Origin: Echinometra lucunter | Taxonomy: Eukaryota; Echinodermata; Echinoidea; Camarodonta; Echinometridae | Length of the DNA stretch: 64,000 bases | Assembly: GCA_029962745.1 (NCBI GenBank) | Contig: CM057157.1 | Location: 30,785,525 to 30,849,524 of the forward strand | Reading direction: 5' to 3' | In this document: positions 36,889 through 45,000 of the stretch, one piece after another | Numbering within the stretch: the first letter of the stretch is position 1 | Layout: every line of letters begins with the position of its first letter | Translations under genes and position numbers: made by a program | Notes under the pieces: generated by a model | Told to the model about the DNA's origin: nothing | Seen by the model: the letters and a program-made list of their open reading frames with translations, nothing else | Database searches by the model: none

Positions 36889-39800
36889 CACACACACACA
36901 CACACACACTCACACAAATGGTACACACCAGAGCAACCATACTCACCACCTTTGTTTTTATGTTCAAAATTTGACAATCCCTATGGACAAGTGAGTGGAA
37001 AATTATATTTCCCGGTATTTCCCGGTGAAAAGTGGTAAATACCGGTAAAAAGTGGTAAATACCGGTAAATACCGCTTATTTCCCGGCGTCCGGAAAATAA
37101 GCCTCCGAAGCGGGAAATATGCCAACCCTGATCTGGACTCTAAAAAAACAGCTGTTCGCTAGGCATTCGTTGGCTTGATTCGCTAATATGTGACAGGGCC
37201 TTAAGATTTTAAAAGTGAAAACGTAGATCTACTTCTGCAATACCATTACCAAATTTACAAATAACAATGTGATCATTATCTTTCGGGATAAAAGCATGCA
37301 GGGCTACATGTACATTGGTATGCTGAACTGTGCAAATTTATTTGACATGCTGCCCTCTGTACTCAAAGATTGAAATCACTAAAATAATCAACAAATTCAT
37401 ATAAAATATTTGCTTTTCACACCTAGAATAATGAAATATCCTACATGTATTTCCATTCCATTCCTCCAACTGGATGTAGATTATCTTGATCAAATAAATT
37501 TTGAAAAATATTTTTCTGATCACTGGTGACACAGCTCTCACTCCTCTGTACCCATAAATTCATTGGTAGAACACTACTTTCCTATTGTCAGCAATTTGCA
37601 TGCTACAGCACATCTGTTGTGCGAGGTTAGTATAACCGAGCACTAGTGTGAGTCAGGGTTGGCATATTTCCCGCTTCAGAGGCTTATTTCCCGGACGCCG
37701 GGAAATAAGCGGTATTTACCAGTATTTACCGCTTTTTACCGGTATTTACCACTTTTCATCGGGAAATACCGGGAAATATAATTTTCCACTCACTTGTCCA
37801 TAGGGATTGTCAAATTTTGAACATAAAAACAAAGGTGGTGAGTATGGTTGCTCTGGTGTGTACCATTTGTGTGAGTGTGTGTGTGTGTGTGTGTGCGTGT
37901 GTTTGTTTGTTTGTGTGTGTGTTTATGTTTGTGTTTGGGTGTTATCTATGTCTGTTATTATGAAATGCTGGAAAAAAAATACAATAAAATACTAAAAAGA
38001 TCCCAAATATACATCTAATTTAGATATGATGTTCTTCATTAAGTCAGTTGATAATTACCATATTCATGAATACCTACATGTATTAATGAGCATAAACTTG
38101 TATTAGCATATGAACAAAATGCCATGTGCTTCAAAAACCATGTGCTTTTAGATCCATGTGTAGCCCACTAGTGAATCTGTTTCAGCTTCTCACAGGAGCT
38201 TTAGGTTTAGCTTCAAGGTTTTTTTTATGAAGATTAATAAGGAAAGTATATTACTAAAATCATTGGTGTAAACCAGAATAATACCAAAGAAGGGAAGTGA
38301 TTCAGGAAGTTACCTCTGAATATGACAAACTGTACAAGTTATTTATTTTACCTTTCCCATGAAACATTCAGTAGCTAAAGTATGGCAATTATGTTGTTAT
38401 TGTATTCATTTTTTATTTCTTAAAGGAGACAACTTTTGACACCTCTTTCAGGGCTGCCAACATTGGATAATAGTTGAGAGTGAGATTATACGAGAAGCGA
38501 AGTGCGAGGGAACAAAGCGACCAAGCCCAACCGAGCGAAGCGAGGGAGTGGGGGAGGGTGTGGGAGGGGGGCGACCCCCCCCCTCCCACGGTGTGGAGCT
38601 TTTTTATTTTTCAAGGTGAAATTGTGTGATCTGGTGCATAATTTATAGAGTATTTTAACATATACTTAAAGGCATTATGAAGAGAAAAAATTATACAATT
38701 TTACATGCAAAGAAAATGATAAACATGGAATACAACTTGTTGAAATGCCAACCATGTCTTTATTTGGTTCCCTTCTCTGTTTGACCCAGGTTTTGGATGT
38801 AGGTACTCTTGGGTACAGATGATGGGAAGATGCAACAAGCAAGCATCCAAACAGAGAATTTCTTGTATCAAGCCTCCTCTGTTGCCATTTTCATTGTCAT
38901 TATGTGCACGGGCCGGTCATGTCAGGGTATCGCTGCATATAATATAGCCTAGCCCTGCTAGGCCCGGATCAGATCTTACGATAGAGATCCTATAATCTCT
39001 ATGAATCTTACATACGCAGGCGCTCGAAATGAGATCGAGGGCTTTCGACAATAGGAGGGAAAACTTTCACAAGTTTTTTCAGTGCTTCCTAAATTCTTGA
39101 GTTGGTCGCCATTTTATTGAAATCTATCATTTTTTATTATTATATTTAGTTATTTCAGATTTGTGCGTGAGAAATTTCATGATTAGCGTGAGAGCGTGAG
39201 AAATGGGTGAAATGAGTGAGTCTCACGCTCAATGCGTGAGTGTTGGCAGCCCTGCTCTTTTCACTTTTGTGTAAATTTGTGTAAGTTATGCCTTTTATTT
39301 TTTTTGTTTGCTTTGTTTGTTAAACTGTTTGGAATAAACTTTAAAAGTTATAAAAGAATCGCAACATTAAAAATAGCATAATGTGAGTTGTGTAATTATT
39401 TAGGCTACAAAAAGATCTTTTTCTGTAAGCAATATCAAAAGTTCAAAACCAGCAACCACTAGTACACACTGATACATGTACACACTAAAACTCCTTACAT
39501 ACAGTAGAATTCTGAGCTTTATTCACACTTAAAAACAAAAATCATATTGTAATGAGATACAATGGCATGTAAAATGTTAAACCCCAGGAGAAATGTTTGC
39601 TTATGTTTATGATTATTCAATTTCCAGGAACATAATTTGAGTTTGTGTATGTGTGTTGTACGTACGTGTGGACTTAGATCCTATGTGTGTTTGGGTATGT
39701 ACATGTATGCAGTATGGATTTTATCTGTTTGTGTGTTTCTACTATGAGTTTGTGATTCTAATTATTTCAGAACACTATTTTCATTTGTTGAGGTTAACAA

Positions 39801-41851
39801 CAACTAAAATTATTGAAAAACAAAGAATTAGAAATCATATTTCCCGTTTTTTACATATTTACCGGACGCCCATCTTATTTACCGGACGGTATTTACCGGT
39901 ATTTACCACCGGTAATTACCGCTACCGGTATTTACCGCCCAACCCTGGCACTGTGAGTAGCCCAGAGGCTCCTGGAGAGTTAAAAAAAAATAATAAATCG
40001 CTGACGCTACTTACTCTCTACGGAGCCCAGTGTTTTAACCTATCTCACTAACGTAGATGAAACTAGATGCGAGCGATCTTGCAGATGTTTTCACAAAATT
40101 TACTGCAAATCTCGCTGTAAATTTTGTGAAAACATCTGCAAGATCGCTCGCATCTAGTCGCGCATCAACGCGCATGCGTAAGATAGTCGCCATTTTCTAT
40201 CTGCATTACAATGGACGCCAGGGAAACGTAAACAAGCGGTGAATTTTTACCAGTTTCCTTACGATAAATTTGTATCTAAATTTTGCTTTTTGTACATCAA
40301 ATTTTTAGTCCCAAGTGTCAGTCGGGTTCGTGATAACCACAGCTGATAGTTACAAGGCTGGTAGTGTCATTGGCCCATGGAAATGTCATTTTCCAGGGGT
40401 TGTTTTGAAGTGGGGAAATGACTACTATGTTAGCGAGATAGGTTAAAACACCGGGCTCTGTGGAGAGTAAGTAACGTCAGCGTTTTTGTGTGTTTTTTTT
40501 TTTTACTCTCCAGGAGCTCTGGGCTAAGTGTGAGTGGGATAAAAGCAAGATTTTATAACTGTCTTCATTCTCTCCTATGCCCACTTCTTACTGCTCCTCC
40601 TCCTCATCTTCCTCCTCTTTATTTTCTCCCTTTTCTCTCCCCCCCCCCCTTCTCCTCCTCCTCTCTTCTTCTCCTCCTTCTCTCATGATCTACTTTGCAT
40701 CCTCCTCTTTCTTCTTTTCCTCTCTCTGCCCCTCCTTCTTTTCCTTCACCACACGGCCCCTCTATATGGCAGAGTGACCTAACTTCGCGCAGGTCCAAAC
40801 TTCGCGCACAGGGCCATATCTCAAAAACTACAAAAGATTGTGAAAAACTGGTAGCACCAACGGAAAGAGCACCCTAAAATTACTCTGGAAGTTACTTTCC
40901 TTTTGATATTAGAGAAGGAATTTTGAAATTATGAATGAAAAATCGGCAAATTTGGCCGCGTTTTGCGTTCGTTCTGACAAAAACTGGACTTGTCGACAAG
41001 GGTCTAGAATTCCTCTTTTCGAGAGACGATGTCATCAAAATTGTAAATAAAATGTGGTATCAAATTATTCAGTGGCATTTTGCCTTCCTAGTGATGAAAT
41101 TATCTTACCTTTTATGGATCTCTATTTTGTATTAATCACTTGAAAACTGGCGTGCGCGAAGTTAGGTCTCGGTATTTTTGTAACACTTTTCCAGGTCCAG
41201 AGCGGTCCGATACGACATCGAATTATGCGATCGCGATATCTCGGGAATTCTTCGTAAATAACATGTTCTTCTTGCGCCCATTTGAAATCTAAAACTTTGT
41301 TTTGCCTTTCGTGTCATTTAAATCAAAATAATTTTTGGTAAAAATTGAGAAATTATGGATCAAAAATGGCCTTCATTAAAAAATTAAAATGTGCGCGAAC
41401 TATGGTCCCCCCATCATACATAGACTATAGTCTATACTATAGTCTATAGTTCTCTTCAGTTTTCCCACATACCAGTAATCATTATATTTCGCAAATCCTT
41501 CCTTTGGCGTGTTTGACTTTGCTTCGTCAATTTGACGTTTTTGTTATTAATATCATGGCAAGACTTCCTCTTGCGATAGCAAATTTGGGTGGCTGTTGCA
41601 AAAGGAAGTCTTTCCAATCAATAGAGAAAAAATGCAGACACAAAAATCAATATGTGGGGCCTTACAATAAATCAAGCACATACCGACACGCCTACCTACC
41701 TAGCAAGCATCTCACAGATTCACATATTATAAACACACTCCAAATTTATTACATTATTTCATAATATCATGATCATATCCCAAGAAAAATGTAAAAACAG
41801 AGATATACCTTTTATTGACAGCAGCTGCTCTTTTTCTCTGACGACATCCAT
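14568..41851 (-). CDS. TRAPPC13: TRAPPC13, trafficking protein particle complex subunit 13
   Basis: Minus-strand exons 41809-41851, 34961-35035, 34304-34332 (tentative), 31894-31963, 30877-31022, 29764-29836, 29205-29249, 26730-26765 (optional), 20063-20199, 17858-18059, 17054-17154, 15883-16030 and 14568-14681 match TRAPPC13 end to end. Landmarks include [25 protein letters not shown]...[87 protein letters not shown], and a final [18 protein letters not shown] ending ...IRNI. Phases agree at all junctions except exon 2 to 3, where a short exon of 3n+2 bases is missing. TRAPPC13 is a beta-sandwich-type subunit of the metazoan TRAPP III complex, an activator for Rab1 at the Golgi and in autophagy (family knowledge). 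It has no signal peptide. The total is about 393 codons without the missing and optional exons, against about 417 in human (recalled). Confidence 0.93.
15883..16030 (-). CDS. TRAPPC13: TRAPPC13 exon 12
   Basis: Encodes [20 protein letters not shown] then [19 protein letters not shown] to PTIPGLQ. The acceptor is TTTCAG and the donor CAG|GTACAG. Confidence 0.93.
16332..16990. repeat. 11-bp minisatellite (AGTCTGGTGTM)n
   Basis: About 60 degenerate copies of an 11-bp unit such as AGTCTGGTGTC or AGTCTGGTGTA, in the TRAPPC13 intron between exons 11 and 12. Open frames on both strands across it are repeat artefacts, because 11 is not a multiple of 3 and the unit mostly lacks stops. Confidence 0.92.
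17054..17154 (-). CDS. TRAPPC13: TRAPPC13 exon 11
   Basis: Encodes [20 protein letters not shown] then [13 protein letters not shown] plus two bases. The acceptor is TTACAG and the donor GTTG|GTAAGA. Confidence 0.93.
17569..17806. repeat. MITE-like element with GGGGCGGC termini
   Basis: The left end GCATGCAGGGGCGGCACTG and right end GGCGCCGCCCCTGTTTGCATG (first 8 bases shared with complement) form imperfect inverted repeats around a purine-rich core. Intronic, non-coding. Confidence 0.55.
17858..18059 (-). CDS. TRAPPC13: TRAPPC13 exon 10
   Basis: Encodes [20 protein letters not shown] then [20 protein letters not shown] and [20 protein letters not shown] to LQRM. The acceptor is CTGCAG and the donor ATG|GTAAGT. 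Diverged partial copies of this exon follow at 18094-18275. Confidence 0.94.
18094..18275 (-). pseudogene. decayed duplicate copies of TRAPPC13 exon 10
   Basis: The block 18094-18216 aligns with 17968-18090, the 5' half of exon 10 plus its upstream intron. GGTAGGTAAAGCCACC is intact in both, followed by TTGGCTTCCTG versus TTAGCTTCCTG. A third, weaker copy, 18231-18275, retains GCCTGGTGTCTAT versus GCCTGGTGTCCAT. The copies are spaced about 120-130 bp apart. Both are frame-broken and lack a usable acceptor, so they are relics, not alternative exons. Confidence 0.6.
18278..18600. repeat. TTCATT/TTTATT simple-sequence tract
   Basis: About 320 bp of ATTT, ATTC and TTCATTTC units directly beyond the exon-10 relics. 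The apparent ORF here (Phe/Ile/His/Ser repeats) is low complexity. Confidence 0.9.
19393..19715. repeat. MITE, GTTTCATAAAGCT family, copy 1
   Basis: The ends GGGGTGTTTCATAAAGCT and AGCTTTATGAAACACCCC are inverted. The subterminal blocks TTACGAATGACTTTACGAAC and its complement extend the inverted repeat past 60 bp. Copy 2 is at 43302-43658; a partial copy is at about 31139-31300. Confidence 0.8.
20063..20199 (-). CDS. TRAPPC13: TRAPPC13 exon 9
   Basis: Encodes [20 protein letters not shown] through [18 protein letters not shown] to TQIDDSS plus two bases. The acceptor is TTGCAG and the donor CCAA|GTAAGC. Confidence 0.92.
20248..20453. mobile_element. non-autonomous DNA transposon, CAGACTTGCC ends, 6-bp TSD
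   Basis: The termini CAGACTTGCCGAC and GTTGGCAGGTATG are flanked by ACAGTG at 20242-20247 and 20454-20459. The interior repeats AATAGGGAC/GGGACAAA-type motifs. It is a 206-bp relative, in the opposite orientation, of the element at 45778-45989. Confidence 0.75.
20518..20915. repeat. interspersed repeat shared with 30446-30850
   Basis: Blocks in the same order in both places include TTTTAGTGACACTTATGC versus TTTAGGTGACACTTTTGC, AGCAATTTAATT, and the final TTGCCAATKTGAGGA. Non-coding. Confidence 0.5.
20916..24400. other. TRAPPC13 intron interior, nothing recognised
   Basis: AT-rich intronic sequence between exons 9 and 8/7. The open frame on the minus strand at 21021-21479 has no family resemblance, no splice logic and ordinary intronic composition. 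A few ACATGTA-type words recur, as throughout the window. Confidence 0.55.
24404..24800. repeat. 390-bp interspersed repeat, copy 1
   Basis: About 90% identical to 25224-25631 over its length (AAAGCCTGATTTGATCAGC versus AAAGCCTAATTTGATCAGC at the start). Its termini are less intact than in copy 2. The similar ORFs in both copies are not recognised as a protein family. Confidence 0.75.
25224..25631. mobile_element. TTAA-flanked MITE (piggyBac/Kolobok-like), copy 2
   Basis: The ends CCCATTCGTGACAG and CTGTCATGAATGGG are inverted repeats, bounded by TTAA at 25220-25223 and 25632-25635. An almost identical 47-bp genomic block (GCTGCAATTCATACAAATCT at its start) lies on both outer sides, at about 25177 and 25642. 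Confidence 0.75.
26730..26765 (-). CDS. TRAPPC13: TRAPPC13 candidate optional 36-nt microexon
   Basis: A segment between acceptor GTGAACAG and donor CAG|GTAATC encodes [12 protein letters not shown]. Both boundaries are phase 0, as are the flanking exons 7 and 9, so inclusion or skipping keeps frame. It falls where vertebrates may have a small variable insert (recalled, uncertain). Confidence 0.4.
27178..28330. repeat. 44-bp purine-rich minisatellite, about 26 copies
   Basis: The unit GACAGAGATGGAGATAGAGA followed by CAGAAAGAGTGAGAGTGAGA and GAGT repeats through 1.15 kb in the TRAPPC13 intron between exons 8 and 7. On the minus strand all three frames stay open ([21 protein letters not shown] peptides), creating overlapping ORFs up to 504 codons. 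These are repeat artefacts: they share one cyclic peptide because 44 is not divisible by 3. Confidence 0.95.
29205..29249 (-). CDS. TRAPPC13: TRAPPC13 exon 7
   Basis: A 45-base exon encoding [15 protein letters not shown], nearly identical to the vertebrate sequence. The acceptor is TGTGTAG and the donor GAG|GTAAGA. Confidence 0.93.
29764..29836 (-). CDS. TRAPPC13: TRAPPC13 exon 6
   Basis: Encodes [20 protein letters not shown] to YKFQ. The acceptor is CTCACAG and the donor CAG|GTAATT. In phase with both neighbours. Confidence 0.92.
30122..30440. mobile_element. TTAA-flanked MITE with 30-bp terminal inverted repeats
   Basis: The left end AGACGCCAGGTCGTGGGCTT continues through TCATGGGGAAT. 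The right end is its complement with two mismatches. TTAA lies at 30118-30121 and 30441-30444. The 90-codon frame inside has no recognised domain. Confidence 0.75.
30446..30850. repeat. interspersed repeat shared with 20518-20915
   Basis: It abuts the TTAA element on its right. See the matching blocks TTTAGGTGACACTTTTGC, AGCAATTTAATT and TTGCCAATGTGAGGA. Intronic, non-coding. Confidence 0.5.
30877..31022 (-). CDS. TRAPPC13: TRAPPC13 exon 5
   Basis: Encodes [20 protein letters not shown] through a Pro/Thr-rich insert to [17 protein letters not shown] plus two bases. The acceptor is TAATAG and the donor AT|GTAAGT. Confidence 0.93.
31139..31300. repeat. MITE, GTTTCATAAAGCT family, partial copy
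   Basis: After a 19-G tract, GGGTGTTTCATGACATAAAGC is followed by ATGACTTTACGAACGACTTG and ATATGGCAAGCCAAAT, matching the left half of the 19393 element. The right terminus is absent. Confidence 0.6.
31468..31841 (-). repeat. tRNA-Gly-like SINE head between 90-bp direct repeats
   Basis: 31557-31628 read on the minus strand has a 7-bp acceptor pairing (GAACCAG/CTGGTTC), a GTGGTTAAG A-box region, an anticodon loop CCGCCAA (GCC, glycine) and the B box GGTTCGAATCC, with one T-stem mismatch and a weak D stem. It is bracketed by about 90-bp direct repeats containing ATCTGTAATGAAAATCACAA at 31468-31556 and 31755-31841. It is more likely a tRNA-derived insertion than a working tRNA gene. Confidence 0.55.
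31894..31963 (-). CDS. TRAPPC13: TRAPPC13 exon 4
   Basis: Encodes [20 protein letters not shown] to TTQ, matching the family core. The acceptor is TTGCAG and the donor CAG|GTAATT. Confidence 0.92.
33727..34736. mobile_element. 1-kb non-autonomous element with GCGCGTTTCATGAAACC ends
   Basis: The left end GGCGCGTTTCATGAAACC and right end GGTTTCATGAAACGCGCC are perfect inverted repeats. Second-order similar blocks occur inside each end (GAAGTGTTTCACGAAAG and TTTGTGAAACACTTAGC). There is no transposase domain. It lies between TRAPPC13 exons 3 and 2, and may have displaced or hidden the missing exon. Confidence 0.7.
34304..34332 (-). CDS. TRAPPC13: TRAPPC13 tentative 29-nt exon 3
   Basis: A 29-base segment between CCATAG and GTAAGT encodes KTEQSVSAG plus two bases. 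It splices in phase to the next exon, giving [10 protein letters not shown]. Its start phase does not fit exon 2, so another short exon must precede it, or this call is wrong. Confidence 0.45.
34961..35035 (-). CDS. TRAPPC13: TRAPPC13 exon 2
   Basis: Encodes [20 protein letters not shown] to DLPGN plus one base, the most conserved N-terminal block of the family. The acceptor is ATACAG and the donor AATG|GTGAGT. Confidence 0.93.
35432..36598. other. 1167-bp segment present in only one arm of the inverted repeat
   Basis: This sequence splits the left arm exactly between GTGAGAAGC and TGAAACAG, which are adjacent in the right arm. No terminal inverted repeat or clear target duplication is seen. 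It holds an Asp/Glu-rich reading frame (35807-36007) with no recognised homology. Confidence 0.6.
37010..37130. repeat. TTTCCCGG / TTTACCGG motif cluster
   Basis: Eight or more copies of ATTTCCCGG, ATACCGG and TAAATACCGG are packed in 120 bp and end at GCCAACCCTG. The mirror copy is at 37652-37775. A third cluster is at 39842-39953, ending in CCAACCCTG. Confidence 0.75.
38449..39254. mobile_element. 806-bp non-autonomous transposon, CAGGGCTGCCAACA ends, 6-bp TSD
   Basis: Perfect 14-bp inverted ends CAGGGCTGCCAACA/TGTTGGCAGCCCTG are flanked by CTCTTT at 38443-38448 and 39255-39260. Subterminal repeats of GTGAGA/GCGTGAG recur near both ends. There is no transposase frame. The CAG start suggests a hAT-like relationship, but a 6-bp duplication is atypical. 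Confidence 0.85.
39842..39953. repeat. TTTACCGG motif cluster, third copy
   Basis: ATTTACCGG, GGTATTTACC and CTACCGGTATTTACC recur before GCCCAACCCTG, the same arrangement as inside the inverted repeat. Confidence 0.7.
39958..40527. mobile_element. 570-bp MITE with about 100-bp TIRs and a perfect internal hairpin
   Basis: The outer left end AGCCCAGAGGCTCCTGGAGAG and later GCTGACG...TTAACCTATCTC are reverse-complemented at 40427-40527. The core 40062-40158 is a 42-bp perfect stem with a 13-base loop (arm starts ACTAGATGCGAGCGATCTTG). No transposase is present. Confidence 0.8.
40776..41168. repeat. MITE-like element with GACCTAACTTCGCGC ends
   Basis: 15-bp perfect inverted termini GACCTAACTTCGCGC and GCGCGAAGTTAGGTC enclose 393 bp. 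Secondary AACTTCGCGCAC repeats lie inside the left end. Intronic (TRAPPC13 intron 1). Confidence 0.7.
41809..41851 (-). CDS. TRAPPC13: TRAPPC13 exon 1 (start codon)
   Basis: Encodes [14 protein letters not shown] plus one base. The donor is AAAG|GTATAT. The start context CAAAATGG has A at -3 and G at +4. Joining to exon 2 recreates the conserved LSIKVMRLTKP. Confidence 0.88.
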
Positions 41852-42027
41852 TTTGCTCAATTTATCTCTAGCGCCATCTGCGATATAATCCAAACATTGA
41901 TAATGTAAATAACCATCGAGTAGGCCGGCGAAATGACATGAATGAACGATAATTTAGTGGAAGAAAATAGACCAAAATCAGAAGATAAGCTGTATGCATA
42001 CCGAGGCTCATATTTCCTGGGCTTAGA
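41852..42027. promoter_or_regulatory. bidirectional promoter between TRAPPC13 and TRIM23
   Basis: Only 176 bp separate the divergent start codons, so both 5'UTRs and both core promoters must overlap here or start in upstream non-coding exons. No TATA box is obvious on either side. GGCCGGCG at about 41932 and GCGCCATCT at about 41870 are the GC-richest words. The human TRIM23 and TRAPPC13 genes have the same head-to-head arrangement (recalled). Confidence 0.75.
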
Positions 42028-42096
42028 ATGGCATCTGCAGATGTCAGTATCCTCAGGCGGTTATCTGGTGCACGACCAAAACAGAAAAATTCCAAT
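42028..42096 (+). CDS. TRIM23: TRIM23 exon 1 (start codon)
   Basis: Encodes [20 protein letters not shown] then NSN, phase 0, donor AAT|GTAAGT. The context AGAATGG has A at -3 and G at +4. This N-terminal tail is not conserved with vertebrates, so the start rests on frame, context and splice fit. Confidence 0.82.
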
Positions 42097-45000
42097 GTAA
42101 GTCCCTTGGCTTTGGCCTTTGCGAAGCCGAAGCTGGCCTTAGTTTGGCTTTGCGTGTTGTAGCATAGGAGTAGGATAATATGTTGCTGATTGAAGTGTGA
42201 ATGTGATAAATTAAAATGGTAATGTTAGCGAGAGAAGGTCATTGACCTCACTGAGGTCCTCAACTATCTGTTTATTAAACAAGTAGATAGATAAATGAAT
42301 AAGTGAATAAATAGAGTTATGTTCAAATTGGATTGTTCTGCTCAGAGAATCTCAAACATAAAACACCTGACAAAGAATCATCATCATCATCTGATATACG
42401 GGAGTGAGGTAGTCCTGTAGTCTCCCAGTCGTTGCAGAAAAAAAACAAATAGTTTGTACGACATGAACGAGTAACGTTAATGACTCGCCATTCGCATAGA
42501 ACAATTCGCACAAACAGATGAGAAGTGCTTCAATGGGATATAGTACACAAAAAGAGCTTTTTATAGCTATAACTTTCATATTACTTACAACTGAAAGGTC
42601 GTTGGTACCTCAATTTGTAGGTTTTGACATGCAGATCAATATGAAACAGGCAAACTTGTGTATTTGTTGTATGGAAAAATGTTTGAGTTTTACATAGGCA
42701 ATTGTTCTTTGTGCTATTCACTACTAGTATCAGACTATTGACAAGTTTTTCAAAACTTTTCATGCCTTTTTAACTTAGTCATTTTAGAATTAATGTTGGA
42801 CTTTAACTGCCTGTAGAATAGTGTCAGTTTTATTCCACGGTCTACCTTCATTCAACCAGGCGAGAGTGAGACAGGAGCCGAGGTCGAGGAGACTGTCTCC
42901 CACATAGGCTTTGAATAACCTTGACAAACTCACAAAAGTCTCTCATAATGCATTGAGAGTCTCCTTCAGAGACGGTCTCCACAATCAGAGAGTCTCTAAT
43001 ATCGGCTATGTACCTCTAGTGTATTTTCTTGTCTGTTTTCATGCCAATGAAGATTTGCCTTCTGCATGTTCTGTGAAGCCATCATTACCTTGACATTGTT
43101 TCTTTGATTTATCGGATCTAATTTTGTTTCTCTGACATTATGTGCAACATTTTTAATCTGGGTACACCAGTTTTTTATAGACTACTTTCAGTACCTTAAT
43201 ACACCTCTAATTTTCACAATTCAAATAGTTTTACCCTTAAATCTTTTCATGTAAATTTCAGAGATTGTGACTAATTGTATACTGGTTGTAATGTTAGATC
43301 TGGGGGTGTTTCATAAAGCTGTTTGTGAAGTTACGAATGACTTTACGAATGACTGGAATATGGCAAGCAAAATAGAATTCTCAATCATTATATATCGCAT
43401 CAGCTAAAGGTGAAATATGCAGTCGTAAATTAGCAACTGCATATTTAACCTTTATGTATTATGCACAAAATTACTTTTGTTTACAAACATTTTATTGCAA
43501 AGTGTATTTTTGCCACAGTTTAATTGAGATATTGGAAATGCAGTCACACTTTTTTAAAACATCAGGAAAATTTTGAGGCATCCCAATTGGCACTTCATAT
43601 TTAAGTCATTTGTAAAGTCATGCGTAACTTTACGAACAGCTTTATGAAACACCCCCCAGGCATAGATTCTGATAGCTAATATCAATGTGGTATTAAAGCT
43701 AACTACATTCTCATCTTTTAGGTTTTGGAATGTCGGGTATGTGAAGATATCTTTAGTCTCCAAGGTGACAAGGTGCCCCGCCTCTTGCTATGTGGCCACA
43801 CCCTCTGTCATGAGTGTCTCTCCAGACTGACCTTGCAAGGCCGCGCTGTGCTCTGTCCTTTTGACCGTCAGCCTACGGAGCTGACCGATTCTGGGGTGTG
43901 GGGGCTCAAGAAAAACTTTGCCCTGTTGGAACTCCTAGAGAGGTTGCAGACATCCAAAGAGACCAGTCTGATTGCAGAGGGAGGCTTGATCAATCAACGG
44001 AAAGGGGTGAGATTCCAAAGGACCTTACATAATTTGTGTCATGTGAAGGAACATGACTGAGGAAAACAATTAGAGAGGTTTATTGTGGGAACTTCTAGCT
44101 AATACATTTTGTATTGTCTCAGGGGTTTTGACTAATCCATGCTCTTGAATCTTTTTAATATGAACCATTTATTATTTTTAGATTTTAGAGCCTCGATGTC
44201 TGCTTTCTATTTTCTCGAAAATGTTAATTTTCTACTGATGTCCATTAGAAATTTATCAGTTGTCTTTCAATTGTTATGCAAGTATAAACTTAAAGCTTTT
44301 CAAAAAGAAATAGAATGAAGCAACTACCTAATTATCACTGACTTCAGGAATGAATTTGTTCCATTGATTATTATTGTATCATGAAAGAACTTGCAAAAAT
44401 ATAAAAAAAAGACTTTGAAATAAGGTATCTAATATTGGTATAACATTTGAACTTGTATTGATTATTAAGGGTTATGATTTCTAAGTATATCCCAACATTT
44501 TTCTTTCTTTAGGAGAGTGGTGTACCATGTGATGAGAATGAAAATCATCAAGCTGAGATCTACTGTACTGTGTGTAGTACTAATCTATGCACACAGTGTG
44601 CTCAGTCTACGCATTCAACACGCACCCTAGCTAAACACAGACAGGTAAGATCTATTGTATGTAGCAACAGTCTATCAATATCCATATGGTTCTATCAGCA
44701 AAATATCCATATGGATACATCAGCACTATTACCAAGTTGTTATAAAAACACTACGTCTGGATAGCTGCTCTTGACCATATCTTGATATTTTGGAGGTTAT
44801 GTTTAAGTGAAGTTTGATAGTGATGTGTTTACCACAGCAGATTGAAGATGTTCCAGTCTTTCATGAAGGAGTTAAAGAAGGATCTAGTGCAATACTGAAG
44901 AAGTTCACACTCCCTCCATATTTACATCAAATTTAGGGTAAGGATTAGGGTTTGGGTTGGATTAGGATTAGGATTAGGTTAGGGTTAGGATAAGGGTTAT

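Larger units (their letters stand above)
35293..38323. repeat. large imperfect inverted repeat (about 3 kb)
   Basis: Left arm pieces 35293-35431 and 36599-37130 are the reverse complement, at about 97%, of the right arm 37652-38323. The arms hold a CA/TG microsatellite and a CCGGTAAATA-type array. The left arm is interrupted by 1167 bp (35432-36598) absent from the right arm. The central spacer 37131-37651 is single-copy. All of this is inside TRAPPC13 intron 1. Confidence 0.85.
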
